Shown here piece by piece: positions 45,801-58,400 of a stretch of DNA of 64,000 nt. The translations under genes and the position numbers were made by a program. The notes below the pieces were generated by a model. The model did no database searches. It was not told where the DNA came from and saw nothing but the letters and a program-made list of their open reading frames with translations. The DNA is taken from contig KL647289.1 in the NCBI GenBank assembly GCA_000727475.1, forward strand, positions 3,910,019-3,974,018, written 5' to 3'. This DNA is from Sarcocystis neurona. Lineage: Eukaryota; Apicomplexa; Conoidasida; Eucoccidiorida; Sarcocystidae. Positions within the stretch are counted from its first letter, which is position 1; each line of letters begins with the position of its first letter.

Positions 45801-46919
45801 TCGTGTTGCACTAGCGTGGCTTGTTCACTCTTATTTTTTTTCGTAGGGATCCAGGCATGATATTCTGCGTCTGACTGACAGCTCACTCCTGCCTCTGGTG
45901 CTGCAGCTGTACTGCAGTTCCATACGACGGGTGTGCGTATGTCTCTGTGGATGCACACCAAGGAGCACATGTACATATGCGTGCAAGCTTCGTGCAGTGC
46001 GCGTGTCCTGCAACACTCGAGGTGGCTGGTGTTGCGTCCGCCCGTATGTGTACTTTCCCGCGCACACACACGCGCCGCAATTAGATACGTTGTGCATAGG
46101 TACGCAGACACGGACTTATTCGGACCTGTTTTATGCATAGAAGTTTCATTCAGGGGAACTGAGTTGTACGCGTATAGATGTATATCCTTGCTCCCACTAG
46201 CTTTGTTGCCTCCTTCATGTCGTGATCTCATAAGCTACTAAATTCCATATCAGCGGGCCAGTTATTGACCATTTATGTGCATTGAACAGGGTGCCAGTTG
46301 TGCTTAATCAGCAGCAGTGTTCAGTTCATAAGGACATTGCCTATGTATCTTTACACGCCCTACGGATCCAGCGGCCAAAATTGGTGTGGCCAATAGCACT
46401 GCATGTATGTGTATACTATTACGTGACTTTGTATAGCGCGTAAGCGATTCATACGACAAATAAAGGTCACTTCCTCACCGTCCATACGCGTTACGAAAGG
46501 CGTTCTTCCTGACCTTGTATATCAGCTGCAACTGTACATATGCTTTCAGTTTCACATTTCCGTGGAAGGTGTGTGGTGCTTGCGGAGAACGTGTGTATCG
46601 AGAAGTAGTTTCACAGTTATATATATATATATATATATATGTATGCCCGTACACTGATGATTGTGTGGTTGTTCTGGGTGCGTGTGTGCAGCTGAGGTTG
46701 TATAAATATTCGTACCCCAAACAGCGGTCAGTCGTAGAACCCGAGACCGGGTTGACGAAAGGGGTAGTAGGGGCGCTGGAGTTACTGAACGATAGAGAAG
46801 CCAGCACACAACCTCTGGTTTCTTTTGACTGGCATCCTAATAAGCTTGGATTGTGCGCGTTTGCTTCGCTTGATCAAGCTGTCCGCGTCTACATTGTCAC
46901 CAAACTTCACTTGTATTAG
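39899..46919 (+). CDS. WDR92: WDR92 / DNAAF10 (Monad), WD40 dynein-assembly and prefoldin/R2TP-associated factor, five exons
   Basis: Exons: 39899-40157, 41385-41680, 42115-42442, 44361-44431 and 46692-46919 (TAG at 46917-46919). All four introns are GT-AG and all junctions keep frame, giving about 393 residues (human about 357). Exon 1 carries the family start (MDSKDAPQLIEHIHHSLN, then STGTLTIFSLEE). Exon 2 holds two WD repeats (HLDGTLSLWDL; LLATGGADGCARVWDTRD). Exon 3 has the hallmark VASGYDNGDVKLFDMRTGQ and LQFDRKDIPMNKMAISCLEG. Exon 4 is the short STIWGAHFLPQNRELF block. Exon 5 ends LCAFASLDQAVRVYIVTKL, as in the family. WDR92 works in the cytoplasm with the R2TP/prefoldin-like complex to pre-assemble axonemal dyneins; in this lineage only the male gamete is flagellated. 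Residues around the exon 1/2 junction are an insertion relative to animals. Unlike the neighbouring ORFs it has no HAAR runs. Confidence 0.92.
40552..40641 (+). repeat. Perfect 45-bp tandem duplication in WDR92 intron 1
   Basis: Two adjacent copies starting ACATTGTTTGCCTGGATACA at 40552 and 40597 appear identical by eye over 45 bases, so the duplication is recent. All three plus frames run through it, but it lies between confident exons and is read as intronic. Confidence 0.9.
42738..42977 (+). repeat. Direct repeat pair in WDR92 intron 3
   Basis: About 65 bases at 42738-42802 recur at 42916-42977 with roughly 85 percent identity. Shared words are ACAAACGTAAAAACG and ATACATGCATTTGTGT. The 113 bases between them are unrelated, so this is a spaced direct repeat. 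Confidence 0.8.
44430..44553 (+). repeat. 61-bp tandem duplication carrying the WDR92 exon 4 donor site
   Basis: The sequence from the exon 4 donor (ACA|GTAAGTTTC at 44431/44432) is repeated 61 bases downstream, where GTAAGT occurs again at 44493. The copies differ at a handful of positions. Reading on from exon 4 to the second donor meets an in-frame TGA after six codons, so only use of the first donor keeps the WDR92 frame. Confidence 0.85.
45541..45564. repeat. (TA)n microsatellite in WDR92 intron 4
   Basis: Run of TA dinucleotides with one ATG interruption. Confidence 0.85.
46618..46641. repeat. (TA)n microsatellite in WDR92 intron 4
   Basis: About eleven TA units, 50 bases upstream of the exon 5 acceptor. 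Confidence 0.9.
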
Positions 46920-46924
46920 TTATC

Positions 46925-48355
46925 CTGCGCAAAATGTCAGTGCTGCCTTCCACGCTACAAAAAGCGGAAGACCTTCTCAAAGTCGTCCTCTCTCGGTTCT
47001 CCCACAAGCGTATCTCGTAGAAAGGCAATCCTCGTAGCGCGAGCGGGAGTGTGCGTGCATGCTGGCACTGTATTCACCCGTTACTCGTAGTCTCTCTGGG
47101 CTGTTGTTTACTCTTGCCTTGAAAGCAGCTAGCGTAAAGTGACGTAGATTGACCGCAGTTCTGAGTTCATAAGTGTGGACCACCAATGTGTAGGGCTCTT
47201 CTTCGGGACTGTTGATGGCAGTGTTTTATAAAAGGACTGTTGCCAAATGATGTGTGCTGTACACGTTAGGGGATGCTTACAAATGACTCTGTGGAAAGAT
47301 GTTTGCGTGTGTGTATCCTTGGGTGCTGTCCTTACTCGCCAGAGGGGCAGCAGCACACGGACACTAACGCAGGGAACGCTTGATTGCACATATACACATA
47401 TATACACGTATATGTTGACATATACTTCCGTGCACACATAATTAAATACACCTATACGGATACGTGTACATGTACACATATATATATATATAAATATGTG
47501 TATAATGATTCCTCCTGTAGTTGTTCACGAAAATGGACGGTACAACCTTACACAATTGGAAGAGACGCACCCACTTGTAGAGTCCTGACGGGCACCGTGG
47601 ATCCTCGTGCTCCTGAGCTAAAAGAATGCCTGTCTCTCTACTCTGTATAAAACGAGCTATACAAGATGCGTTCACGCGGCGCACACCGGTACATACGTTT
47701 GCGCAGAACTCGTCCCTGTATCCATGTAGTTCTTCGTACTTCTGTGTCTCATTACTTCTGCCCCACGCGGTGAGAGTGCGCTGCTTCCTACCGGAGATAA
47801 TTACAACTTGTGCCTGAATGAACTCTGTATAGAAGAACTGCATTATACTACAGCTGCACAGACGTAATCGTGTGATTGCACTACCTATCAGCATATATAA
47901 ATGTATATGCGTGTTGATACGTACACTAGTTTCTGGGTCTGTCCACCTACATCTATATGCGCATTCGCGAAGCACTACTGTTTCATACAGGTCCGTTCAT
48001 CTGTATCATGTGGAACCTGCCAGCGTTCTATTCCAAACTTAATAGGCCCATTTTTCTGTAGATATGTACTCCTACATCAGTTCAATCGTACGACACACAC
48101 AGATGTATGCGTACTGAATCGTGTATCTAAGTGGAATAGACGCATAATCTGTGAAGACTTCGGGCACGTCTTTCCATGCGCCTACCTACGCACGGATGTG
48201 TACACCTATAAAAAATGCGGCACGGCTTGAAACACCTTCTGTAAGCATGTATTTATGCTAAGGAGTGGACCACTTCACCTTTAAAGGTCACGGTGCTTGC
48301 CCATGCCTGAAGAGAACTGCACGTCTAGACGCGGTCTGTTGACGAACTTTCAGCT
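46925..48355. other. Intergenic region downstream of WDR92, no gene seen
   Basis: TA-rich words (for example 47470-47500) and short frames on both strands; no CAG tracts, exon-like units or recognisable peptide. It must hold the WDR92 3' UTR, but no poly(A) signal can be chosen reliably. Confidence 0.4.
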
Positions 48356-48359
48356 GGTG

Positions 48360-48930
48360 GTGAAGGACCACCACAATGATAAGATTCTGTTGATATTGTG
48401 ACTGACACGAAAGCGATAGCATGAGTGGCAGTGATTGAGAGCCCCCCACTGTACGGCGAAGACGTCAGGTCCTCAGTTTGGTGGTGACTGTAACAAAACA
48501 ATCGTGCGGTGCTTGTCCTGAGACAAACACAGATGAAGTGGGCAAGGTCAATTTGAGTGAATGCTAATAATAATAATAAGACGATGATTAGACGTGGTGA
48601 AGGTGGTGGCGACATTGCCAAGGCCATCGTGCGACGACGATAACGGTACCACTTCGACTAGTGATCACCCGAATGCGTCTAGCGTGTGTGAGGATCGTGC
48701 CGACGATGATAGCCACGAGTACGAGCGTGATGGGTCTAATGACGAGTATGAGTATGATGAGGATAAATGAGTATCATGAGTACCAGTGTGAGGATGACGT
48801 AGGTTCATCATCATATATGAGTATAATGAGTACCAGTGTGAGGATGACGAAGGATGGGGAGGTCGTGGCTACGCCGACAATACTGGTGGTGAGAACGACG
48901 GCAATGATTCACGACTAAGATGATGATAAC
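48360..48930. repeat. Degenerate (GAT/ATG)n tract with a 50-bp duplication
   Basis: The segment is dominated by GAT/ATG/GAG triplets, densest from 48640 to 48930. Within it about 33 bases at 48767-48799 recur at 48817-48849 almost unchanged (both contain GAGTACCAGTGTGAGGATGA). It resembles the (ATC)n-like tract at 34.3-35.1 kb read from the other strand. Confidence 0.85.
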
Positions 48931-48934
48931 GATG

Positions 48935-49885
48935 CTAGGGGAAATATATGGTACATGGTTTCAAAAAGGTGGCCGACAGAGGGACAGTTTTTGAAAAGAA
49001 CGCAGTCAGGCCCTGCAGGCTGACTCCCTCCCGCAGTGTGCAGCAAGTCCATTCAAGTTTGCTTTCCTGCTGCTGAAAGAACTTCCCCTTTGTCACATCG
49101 TTTGTACGCAGAAATAATCACGAACACAGATTTGCTCCCTAATTGGGAAACAAACGCCTTTTTGTACTGTAGCAGTGTGTAAGCAGACATCGAAAACTGG
49201 TAGACGCATTATAGAGTGTCTACGCAGAAGAACGCAGATTTTCGAGATCACCTTCACGACAGAATGTACGAGAGAAGAGCCTTGAAGGCTGTGTGCGACA
49301 AATCATTGCGTTCGAACTAAAGCACTCGCACTTCCCATGCAGCTCTATGGAGCTTGACGCCACGGTTACCTGCCTCCGTATATGTCGCTTTCTACATGTA
49401 ACTAATACCCCGCCTACCGATAAACGCCCTTCGCAGATCTGTACTTCTCATGAACACCGCCTGTTATGTGGCCTGTGCAGACGAGTTCTTATGTGCGTGC
49501 CCATGCCTTCCCCCTATATGTAAAAATAAACGCAGGAAAGACGCAAACAGACAGATACACACACGCACACACATACGCGTACACACACACAATTGTATGT
49601 AATATACATTTGTACGTTCGTCACCCGTATGTGACGGAGACACTTCTTCGCTCTTTGCCTTCCTCCGTTAAGCAGTTATTTCTGAGGAGGCGCCGAAGTG
49701 TGTACACTTCAGCGTGAGCGATCTCCTTCCTGTAGTGGACGCCGAAGGCTCCACTGATCTGTGACGGCGTCCGTCCGCGACACCCCGCTACGTACACGTG
49801 GTTGCAACCTATAAAACAAGTGTACATATAAGTAAATATACGAATTCACAAGTGGATTTATTCCCATACGTACGGGTATATATAC
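48935..49885. other. Intergenic, no gene seen
   Basis: No exon-like unit or recognisable peptide. A CACACA/ACGCACAC-rich stretch lies near 49555-49595. Confidence 0.4.
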
Positions 49886-50580
49886 CTATACGGACGTGCG
49901 AATAGCTACACACCATATGCAGTTAAGTAAGAGACCAACGAGGGCTTGTTCGGCGTTCGCGCGGCGCTGTAAAAACGTTGGGCCTGTGTTCGCAGATTGC
50001 TTTCCCCTTCTACGGGAGAAGTCTTCAGCGTACACTGTTAAGACATCAAGTCGATGTAAGGAGGGTGTACAGAACACGACGGACGTACTGGCTCCCAAAC
50101 GTAGCAGATAAATGGGTGTCCCTCTCACAATCAGGATACACGTACACACACTATATACACATATGTGTATGGATGTCTGCTCAACACCGCATGCAGCAGG
50201 AACACCGGCAACGGACGGAGAACCTGCAGGCAGCGAGTGCTTCGCAGCAGTTGAAGAAGTACCAGCACACACGTGCGCCAGTCCTTCGCAGACACTGTGC
50301 ACTTTCACAGCATCAAATGCAGACCTCGCGTCTCCCTCGGAGCGCTTCTTTCCTCGTAAACAGGGAGTTCTATCCGTTCCAAAGGCGAGTCCCAACACAA
50401 GATAATAACGTCTACTCACCGGAAAACCTTGAAATGTTAGACAGCGGTGTCATTTTTCCAGTGTACCGCAGCAATGTGCTGCACGGACTCTTCTCTTGTA
50501 TAGCACGGACAACTTCCTTGTCTGTTCCACGACATGCACGCAGGCGGACTGTGCCTACCTTGCGTCTTGCATACTAGCGA
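49886..50580. other. Exon-like segment with open frames on both strands
   Basis: On the minus strand a stretch upstream of the donor TTTTCCG|GTGAGTAG (near 50419) reads DKEVVRAIQEKSPCSTLLR, then YTGKMTPLSNISRFSG, which looks like real coding sequence. On the plus strand an ATG at 50174 opens MSAQHRMQQEHRQRTENLQ and continues non-repetitively to a stop at 50577. Both cannot be right in full. No family is recognised for either. Confidence 0.25.
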
Positions 50581-50844
50581 CTTTGTGCCCTCTTGTCAGT
50601 CGTGCACAGGAGAGATGCGCCTAACTGTAATCACTTAATTTGTCAACCACGTCTTTGAAAACGGGTACCACGCACTCATGTGGGCTGCATATACACTATG
50701 TAGAATGCACGTACGGACGCATTTCCTTCTATCCACCTCAGTATATATTTAGGTGTACTGCGTTTATGTGCAGCTCCGTATGTACACGCCGTACCCACAC
50801 TTGAAAAAAAGGTTTCCACTCTTCTTTTGTGTCATCACAGTCAT

Positions 50845-51668
50845 ACACCTCCGTTACAACAAGAGGGGGGGGAACCTGCGTGGATTTGCTGAATCTACGT
50901 TTGCGTCTCCGGGTTCTCCCCTCCAGTTTCCTGCAGCCGTAGAAAATGCCGTGGAAGCTTACGAACAACTCCAGATATATAAAAAAATATATGTATACAC
51001 ATACACAGTTTCACACAGGTACGCTATACATGTATATGTACATACAGATATATATATATATATGTACATTTGCAAATGTAGAATTGCATACTAACCGCAT
51101 GTGTGTAGATGCATCGTTCTGGCTTTTTACAGGCTCATCTATAATAATCTACACATATATATCTGTAAGGGAATACGGCCAGTGGGTATATGAACACATA
51201 GAGATACACTAAGGGGGGCCAGTGCGTGAGGCACCTTCGCACGTACGCCTCTGCTTACAGGTTTATACGTACATATAAAATCACGGAACATGCGAAATAC
51301 TTCCGCTTCAGACCGTGAGGACGTGTACGTAGGGGTCACGCATGCGTGCACATACCTTCACTCAAGAGGACCTGCACGTGTCGACACATAGAGCACTTCC
51401 GTTCGTCTGTCTTTTTATGTGTACGGAAGGACGTACTTATATGGATTTATGTATACACTTACCTATCTATGTATCTATCTATCTATCTATATATATATAT
51501 GTATATATATGTAAGCGGGGAGCCTACAAAACCTTTTCAGATCTGCCATCACGCGAACACCCGCAACTCGCAGAACTGCACCGTATCTGCAAAAAGAAAA
51601 AATCCCCTCTCCATGAAGCACCGTTGTTTAGCTTCACAGGTTCCACCGTCGCACAGGCGCCCCGCTGA
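50845..51668 (+). CDS. Candidate exons of an unidentified plus-strand gene
   Basis: A strong acceptor (CTTCTTTTGTGTCATCACAG) near 50844 is followed by a non-repetitive frame containing RGGNLRGFAESTFASPGS and FPAAVENAVEAYEQLQ, which runs into TA-rich DNA, where a donor must lie. A second acceptor (AAAACCTTTTCAG near 51540) precedes SREHPQLAELHRICKKKK and a stop at 51668. They may be successive exons, but the donor of the first was not fixed. A minus-strand frame also overlaps the first. No family is recognised. Confidence 0.25.
51458..51512. repeat. (ATCT)n / (TA)n microsatellite
   Basis: Tetranucleotide ATCT repeats pass into TA repeats. Confidence 0.9.
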
Positions 51669-51879
51669 CGAGTCGGCTTCAGGAACTCCGTCGAGTTCGT
51701 GTTGTTTCGTTTAGCACTGCACGAGTGAGAACGCATGCTTGCTTCACGCATCTATGCTCGAGACTAACCACATCGGGCGCATTCTATTCTGCTGTCGTCC
51801 CTGATGTTGGTTTCGCTCTGGCTGCACCCACTGCTACCGCACCAACAGCGGCACCACACGAAACCTTTCCCCTCCAACG

Positions 51880-52355
51880 CTACAAAAAGCGCTGCTGTAA
51901 CAATTTTGTCTGCTCTTCTCCTGGTACACTGCTGTGTTCTGAGCGGTCAACGGCTTTTTTCCCGCGCAATGCGTGCAGTCGTACTTGCAGGCTGACACAC
52001 GGTGTACTGCTGCCTCGGCTGCTGGCAGGTACTACAAGCGTAAACTCTTCCCACACAAAATGTATCTCTTCTTCGCTGCTGCTGCCACTCCTTGAGCTGA
52101 CCCTCCTCACTTCGATCAGCCGCTAGCTTCTGCAGCAGCAGTAGCCCTGCCTCGTCCCGTACTCACTTTCTGCAACGTATGCTTCCCTTCCCCCTTGCGC
52201 TGCCACTGCTACGCCGGTTGTTGCAGGACGGTGGCGGGAGGGGCAGCGATCCTGTCATTCTCCAGTCTATCCCTCTTGCCTCCCCTTCAACTACTTCTAG
52301 CTTCATTTGACATGCAAAAAAAAGCAGCAACATGCCCCTCCTTGCAACTTCCACT
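51880..52355 (-). CDS. Possible 3' exons of the giant minus-strand gene
   Basis: Minus-strand frames here look exonic. One reads VVEGEARGIDWRMTGSLPL and ends at GCAGAAA|GTGAGTAC near 52165. The next follows CTGCTGCTGCAG near 52135 and reads SSSEEEIHFVWEEFTLVV to a stop at 51880. If the giant ORF is spliced at AAGATGC|GTGAGG near 52505, just before its stop, these could be its C-terminus. The phases were not proven. Confidence 0.2.
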
Positions 52356-52492
52356 TCTCACGTACGACACCTGCCGCTGTTGCTGCTGGTCTAGACGCTA
52401 CTTCTGGCGCGCACTTTCTTTGGCTTCTTCTGCTGCTTACGCTGCTGTCGCTGCTGCCGCTGCTACACTCCTTGTTGTTATTGCTTCTCACC

Positions 52493-55400
52493 TCAATCTC
52501 TGCCCTCACGCATCTTGCTCTGCTCTGCTGCCGCTTTTGACACTGCCTCAGCTGCTCCTCCTTCACCTCTTGAATACACTGCCTGCAAGACGGGAGAGGC
52601 CTGAAGCTCCATTGGTGGGGGCACCGTCAGCAGCGGCGACTGCAGCGTGCGATGGCGTAGCAGTCGCCTGACTAGATGCTTTTCTTGTGTGCTACGACGA
52701 TAAAGCATCTCTCTTTGATGCTCCTCTCTATTCTTCTCTTCATCTTCTAGCTCTCTGCTTTTCCTTGCTCCATCAATTTCTTCATATTTCTCTGTAGTCC
52801 GCCGGTCGCCCTCTCTGTTATCTTTCCGAAGCTGAGACAGACTGGTCCACGACTGCCGCGGAGCAGCTTCCGCAGCAGAAAGACGTCTTTCCGCGGGTCC
52901 ACCAGCGCCACCTGCGTTCCCAGCAAATCCTTCACCTCCTCTACCATAAGCTGACATTGACCAACGAGGCTGCTGCTCTTGTGTTGACGAAGGACGGCGG
53001 TGGTATTTCGGCAACGCAGAACGCGACGGACGATAATGTGGAGGCGGCAGCTTGGCTTCCGTCGTTGCACGTTCGTCAGCAGCGGCTGCTGCTGCGTCTT
53101 CCTCTTCCTGGAAAACTGAAGTTCCTCTCTCTCCTTCCCCTTCTTTTCCCTTCCCCTTTCTTCCGTCTTGCTCAGCTGGTTGACTTCCTAGATGCCGCTG
53201 CTGCCGCGTCTGCTTTTTGACACTAGATGCCGCCGCAGCACCCGCGTGCTCAGCAGCAGCGGAAAGTTCTGCATCTGCAGCGTCAGCAGCATAAGCTGCA
53301 GCCACGTCACGTGCAGCAGCAGCGATACGAGCGCCAACAGCGGCCGCAGCAGTCTCAGTAGCGACGACAGCCGCAGTCTGAGCAGCTGCTGCAGCCGCAG
53401 TATCAGCAGCGGCTCCACTTCCACGAACAGGCTGGGTCAGACCAAATCTTCGCGAGCTACGGCGATGTAGGCTTTCTGTCGCTGCTTTCCGCGCCAGCAC
53501 AGCAGCTCCATCTTCGTCGTCTTCTAGAAGATCAGGTGCTTCCCCCGCTATCGCCGCTAATTCTTCTTCCCTTGAAAGTACCTGCGACTGGCGTCTGTGT
53601 GGGAGCCTCGCTCCTGCAATGCTGTTACGCTGCCGTGAGCCTCGCCGTCGCGGAATGATGCTGCTGCTGCTGACGTCAGCAGGCTCCTGTTGTGGTTGAA
53701 CAGCAGCAGCTCCAACGTCGTGATGAAGGGTGCCCTGATGCCGAGGCCGGCGGACGCTTGACGATCGACGTTGTAAAGTGTCTCGCAGCCGTCCTCGTCC
53801 AATAGGAGCAGCGGGAGCAGCAACGACAGCTGCAGAGTCGGGTTCCTCAACTTCTTCTTCTAACAAGAACTCAGTTGCATATCGTTTCAGTTCGCTCACA
53901 TCTGCTTCAGAGTCGTTGGGAGAAGAGCGACTTTCAAACCTTGCCTCTGTCTGTCTTCTTTCACGCTCGAATTCTGCTGCTTCGCGTACTGCGTCTGCAG
54001 CAGCAGCTGCTGCTTCTGCGGCTCGGTCCGCTGCGTATGCCTCCCTCATTCTGGCATCAGCTACTCTGGCCACAGCCGCGGCCGCGTCCTCCGCCCCTAT
54101 TGCCGCCGCTGACGCCCTCTTCGCTACTCGCGCTGCCGCGGCTGCTGTCGAGGCTCTTGACGGCAGCTCCTTTTCGGCAACACCATCAGCAGTTGCAGAC
54201 CCTTGATGCTTTGATGAAGATGCAGGTACAGGATATGCGTACCGTAAGTTCTCCCACGAGTAATGCCGTTTTTCACTCCCCCGGTCAACATCTTCATCTC
54301 TGGTAGTCTCTCCAACTGACTGCCTTGACCTTTCGGGATAAGCAGGTGCTCCTGCTGTCCAGGGAGTCTCCCCCCTCCTGGCATGTGGTACTCCAGCTGC
54401 AGCTGCTGTCTGCGACCGCATTGGTTCCACTGTGGCGACCTCGGGCTTGCCAAGTACCAGTCGGTCCCCTCGTGCCTCGACAACGACAGGGGCTGCGCTT
54501 CCGGCGCTGCTGGCAGTGGAGCGACGTCGTAGGCTCCCGACAGAGGGTCTTCTTCCAGCACCATGGATCCCAGAGTAACCGGCGTCTTGTTCTTTTCCTG
54601 CTTCTGCGTTTCTTCCCTTACGTCCTGCTTCTTCTCTCTCAAACTCGGCGGTCTCGTCTTCCGCCACTGCTGCTGCTTGAACCAGTGCCTCCCGTGCGAT
54701 TGCGGCCCGAGTAGCTGCGCCTTCAGCCTGCGCCGCTCGTGTGGCAGCCATTCGTTCGGCCGCCGCCAGCTCCACTGCTGCTCGTGCTGCTGCCGTGCGC
54801 GTTGCTGAAGCTCGCTGCGCTGCTCGCTCTGCTGAATCCGCACGCCTCGCGATTGCTGCTTCCATGTCATGCAACCGTGCGTCTTCCCGCAGCCGGGTGC
54901 GTCGTTCCCCAGTCAATTTTACCTCCCCCACCACCTCCTCCTCGAAATATTCTTCCCGTCCGTCTGGCTGAATCATACTTTCAGAATTCTCAACCACCAC
55001 CGCTGCTGTCGCAACTTCGTTCGTCCCCACTGCTGCTGTCTCCTGTTCTTCGAGTGTCTCATCCGGGTCCCCTGCAGTAGGCAGTGACCCTTCTCTTTCC
55101 ATTTCTGTGCTCCCAACTTCTTCACCACCTGCTGCGGCTGTCCCCTCTCCTTCATCCTGTCCTTCCGCGTCTTTTGGTTCTTCCTCTGCTCCGGCGCTTG
55201 CTTCGTCTTTCTCATGTTCGTCCTTCGCCCTCTCCGCCTCTTCATGGTCCCTCCGCCTCTCGGCACGGGGGTGGTGGTGCGGCGCGGCACTCCGCGCCGC
55301 AGGGCCTGCATCAGCAGTGGCTTTTATGTTGTTCTCGGAAAACGAGTTGGAAGAAAAGGAATGGCAGGAAAGAGCAGATGAATTCTGGGAATCGAGTGAC

Positions 55401-58400
55401 AGCACTGTTGACAACTCCACTGGGTACAGTCCTTCGCACCCTTGCGCCTCTTCATCCCTGGGTAAAGAGTAGCACTTTAACACTCTTGAGTCGTCTTCAG
55501 GCTCTTGCGTTGCAGTGTCCTCCCTCGCTGCCCCCTGACTTTCTGCTGCTGCTTTGTCTCCGAAGAGCGCTTCTTCTCTTCCCTCGCCTCCCCGATCCCT
55601 GCCGACCCCACCTGCGCTTCTCCTCTCTGTTGTGTGTTTCTTCGATGCCCCTGTTGCTGCGGAAGAAGCTGCGTCCACTCCATCACCATCTGTGCCTGCG
55701 GCCAGCGGGTCAGCTCCGGTTGGATCCACAGTTGCTCGAGCATTCGCCGTCCTTGTGTTGCGATTTGCTGCAGGGTCACGCAATGCTGCGGACGACGCGT
55801 CTGCCGCTTCTGCTCTACGCAGCGGCGACACTGCAGGAGCCTCTGGCTCTTGGGGGTTTTCGGCGGCAGCCATGCTGCTGGACGGTATCGACGCTGCAGC
55901 TGTTCCCTGTTCGTTGGATACGGAGACGGGATCCTGACGATTCTGCTTTCGCGTACCCGCTGTTAATCCAAGGCTGCTACTACCTCTCTTCACAGCAGCA
56001 GCAACGGACGACAAAACTGCATGCAGCTTTGACGACCTTTTCGGTGGAGCGACGACGCCGCCCTTTGCTTCTGCTGTCGCGGCAGCGTGTACCCCACCTA
56101 AGGTTCCTCCTGAACGAACTGCTGCTGGTGTTGTTTTTGTTCCTTCTCCACCTTCTGCTGCTCCCTTGGAGAAAGTTCCTACCGCTGCTGGCACTGCTGC
56201 TGGTCGCTCCACTGCTGTCGCTGCTGCTGCTAAGTCCTCTGCTTTGGCTGTCGCGGAGCTCGCGGCGTGGCGGGGGACGAATATAAGAGAAGAAAATGAA
56301 GAGAGTCGCATGCCTTTACCTCCTCGCTCGTCTCCGGCTGTGCTGTTGGTGCTTCGGCGTACGCCGTTGCTGTATCTGCTGCTGCTCGTGCTGAGTCTGC
56401 TGCTGCTGTTGCTGCTGGTATTGCTGCTGTTGCTGTTCTGGCTGCCGCGTCGCTGGAACTGCCGTTGCTCTTGATAGTCTTCGGCCCCTCTCTGCGGAAG
56501 TGGGGTCCTGCAGCAACCGCTGACTAATCGACAAAGGGGCCTGAATCGCAAAGAATCAGTCCGCCGTTTGTGGCGCTGCGGTGGCGAATGCAAAGACGGT
56601 GAGACTGGACGCGTTTCAGAAGCCTCCCTGTCGAGTGCAGAACTGCGGCTGTTATCTGGGAGTGGTGTCTTGATACCAACGGTAGATCTGCTGCTGCTGT
56701 TACGATGCTGGCTTCCTTTCCTAGATCCAAAGCGGTTACTCCCACTACTGTGGTAGTCTTTCTTTTGGCCGAAAACGTATGTTTTCCCTGAAGCTGTTGA
56801 GTGCTCCACGTCTTCCTCGGGCCGCCGTGCTGCTAGTTGTTCTTCGATCGCAGTGATTTTCTGTTGCTCCGTTTCCGGCAGTGCTCGGGCTCCTCTTTGT
56901 TCCTGTCGTGGGAGTTTTGTCGACCGACCAGCTGCTGCAGTTGATGACGCTTGTTTTGCCACAGCTGCTCCCGGTGCTGTAACTCCTTCTCCTGCTGAAG
57001 TTGGCGCTGCTGCCGCCGTGCTGGTCCGCCTCAAGTCCTCGGTGACGAATGTCGTCCTGCCCTCCTCCGTGCCGCTACGCGGGAACCGGTCAGCATCCAC
57101 TACCTCTTCTCCTCCCGTAACAAAACCTTGCTCGGAACACGCCTTCTCCTGTCGTTGCTCCGGGTTTTGTTGCTTCACGCCCTTCCTGTCCTGCTGCTGT
57201 AGTTTCTGTCTTCGGAGCTGCTCCTGCAATCTCTCTGGTCGTTCTGTCCGTCGCTGTCCCTGCAACTCCTGCTCGTACAGTTCCTCGTCCCGCACGTACT
57301 GCTGCTGCCGGCGATCAACGCTTTTGAGGTGATTCTGCGGCTGCTTCTGTCCTAGTGGTTCGGCACGCAACTCCACGACTGTTGATGGTATTTCCCCTTG
57401 TGCGTGCCCAGAAACTCTTCGTGCCGTTGCTCCTTGTGGTGTTCCTGCTGTCGTTCGCCTTAATGTTCCTAGTGCGTCTGCAGCTCCTTCTGCTGCTGGT
57501 TCAAGTGTTGGGCGTGGCTCCGCTGTGGTAGGTTCTCCTGAAACCGGTGAAACTTGCTCCGCAGGTGTTCTCGCTGCTGCTGCTTCTACTGATATTGCGC
57601 GCCCTATCAGTCTGGGTGCTGCCAGTGCTGCTGCTGTCTCCCTCTGTTGATCCGGTGCTGTAGTTGCTGCCTGCGTGTATGCTGCTCCGGTCTCAAATGC
57701 TGTGAGAGTCCGTGGCAGCTCGTCCGATTCTCCCGCATCACCAGCAGCGGCAAAAGCACCCGCGGTTGCTGCGGAAGGAGGTGCTGGAAGCGCTCCAGCA
57801 ACAGCAGGATCAACGGTAGCAGCGGCACCAAGCAAGGGGCGACCGAGAGCTGCAACTGCAAGACGCGATGGAAGACGGTTAGCAGCAGCAGACGAAAGTG
57901 GAGAGGCGGTAGCAGCAGCGAGAGGAGAAAGGGGTGTCCAGGGTCCTGCAGAGGAACTGCGTAGGTGTCGAAAGCTGCCCTGCTCGTGAGAAAAACGGGT
58001 GTCGGTCCGCGCATCAGCAGATCCTGTACGTCCGTTATCCCACCTGTCAGTAGGACTGGCAGGAGCGGCGACCAGGAGCCCGTCTGCGGAGGGCGTTGTA
58101 CCCGCACTGAAGCCTACTAAAGCAGTGGACCTGCGGGCACCAGAATATTTGAAGTCAGCCCCAGATGTCCCGGCAGAAGACGCCGCCGTCTGAGCAGCAG
58201 ATTGCAGAATAGCAGCAGAGTACGAGGCCCCAGCCGGTCGCGCAGCAACAACAACACCGTCACAGGGAGACCGCAGCAAAGAAGCATCCGTGCTGCTGCT
58301 GCGCCCCGCCAACGGAGAATTCCACACCTGTGCACAATCCGGTTGGACACCTTCAAAAGGAGAATACAAGCCCGGTCTCTCCTGTCCTTCCTTCTTGCCA

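Noticed and set aside
55084..56286. 400-codon plus-strand Leu/Pro-rich ORF
   Set aside because: It lies antisense within the 2901-codon minus frame, and its Leu/Pro/Arg composition is the expected reverse of Gln/Arg/Glu codons.
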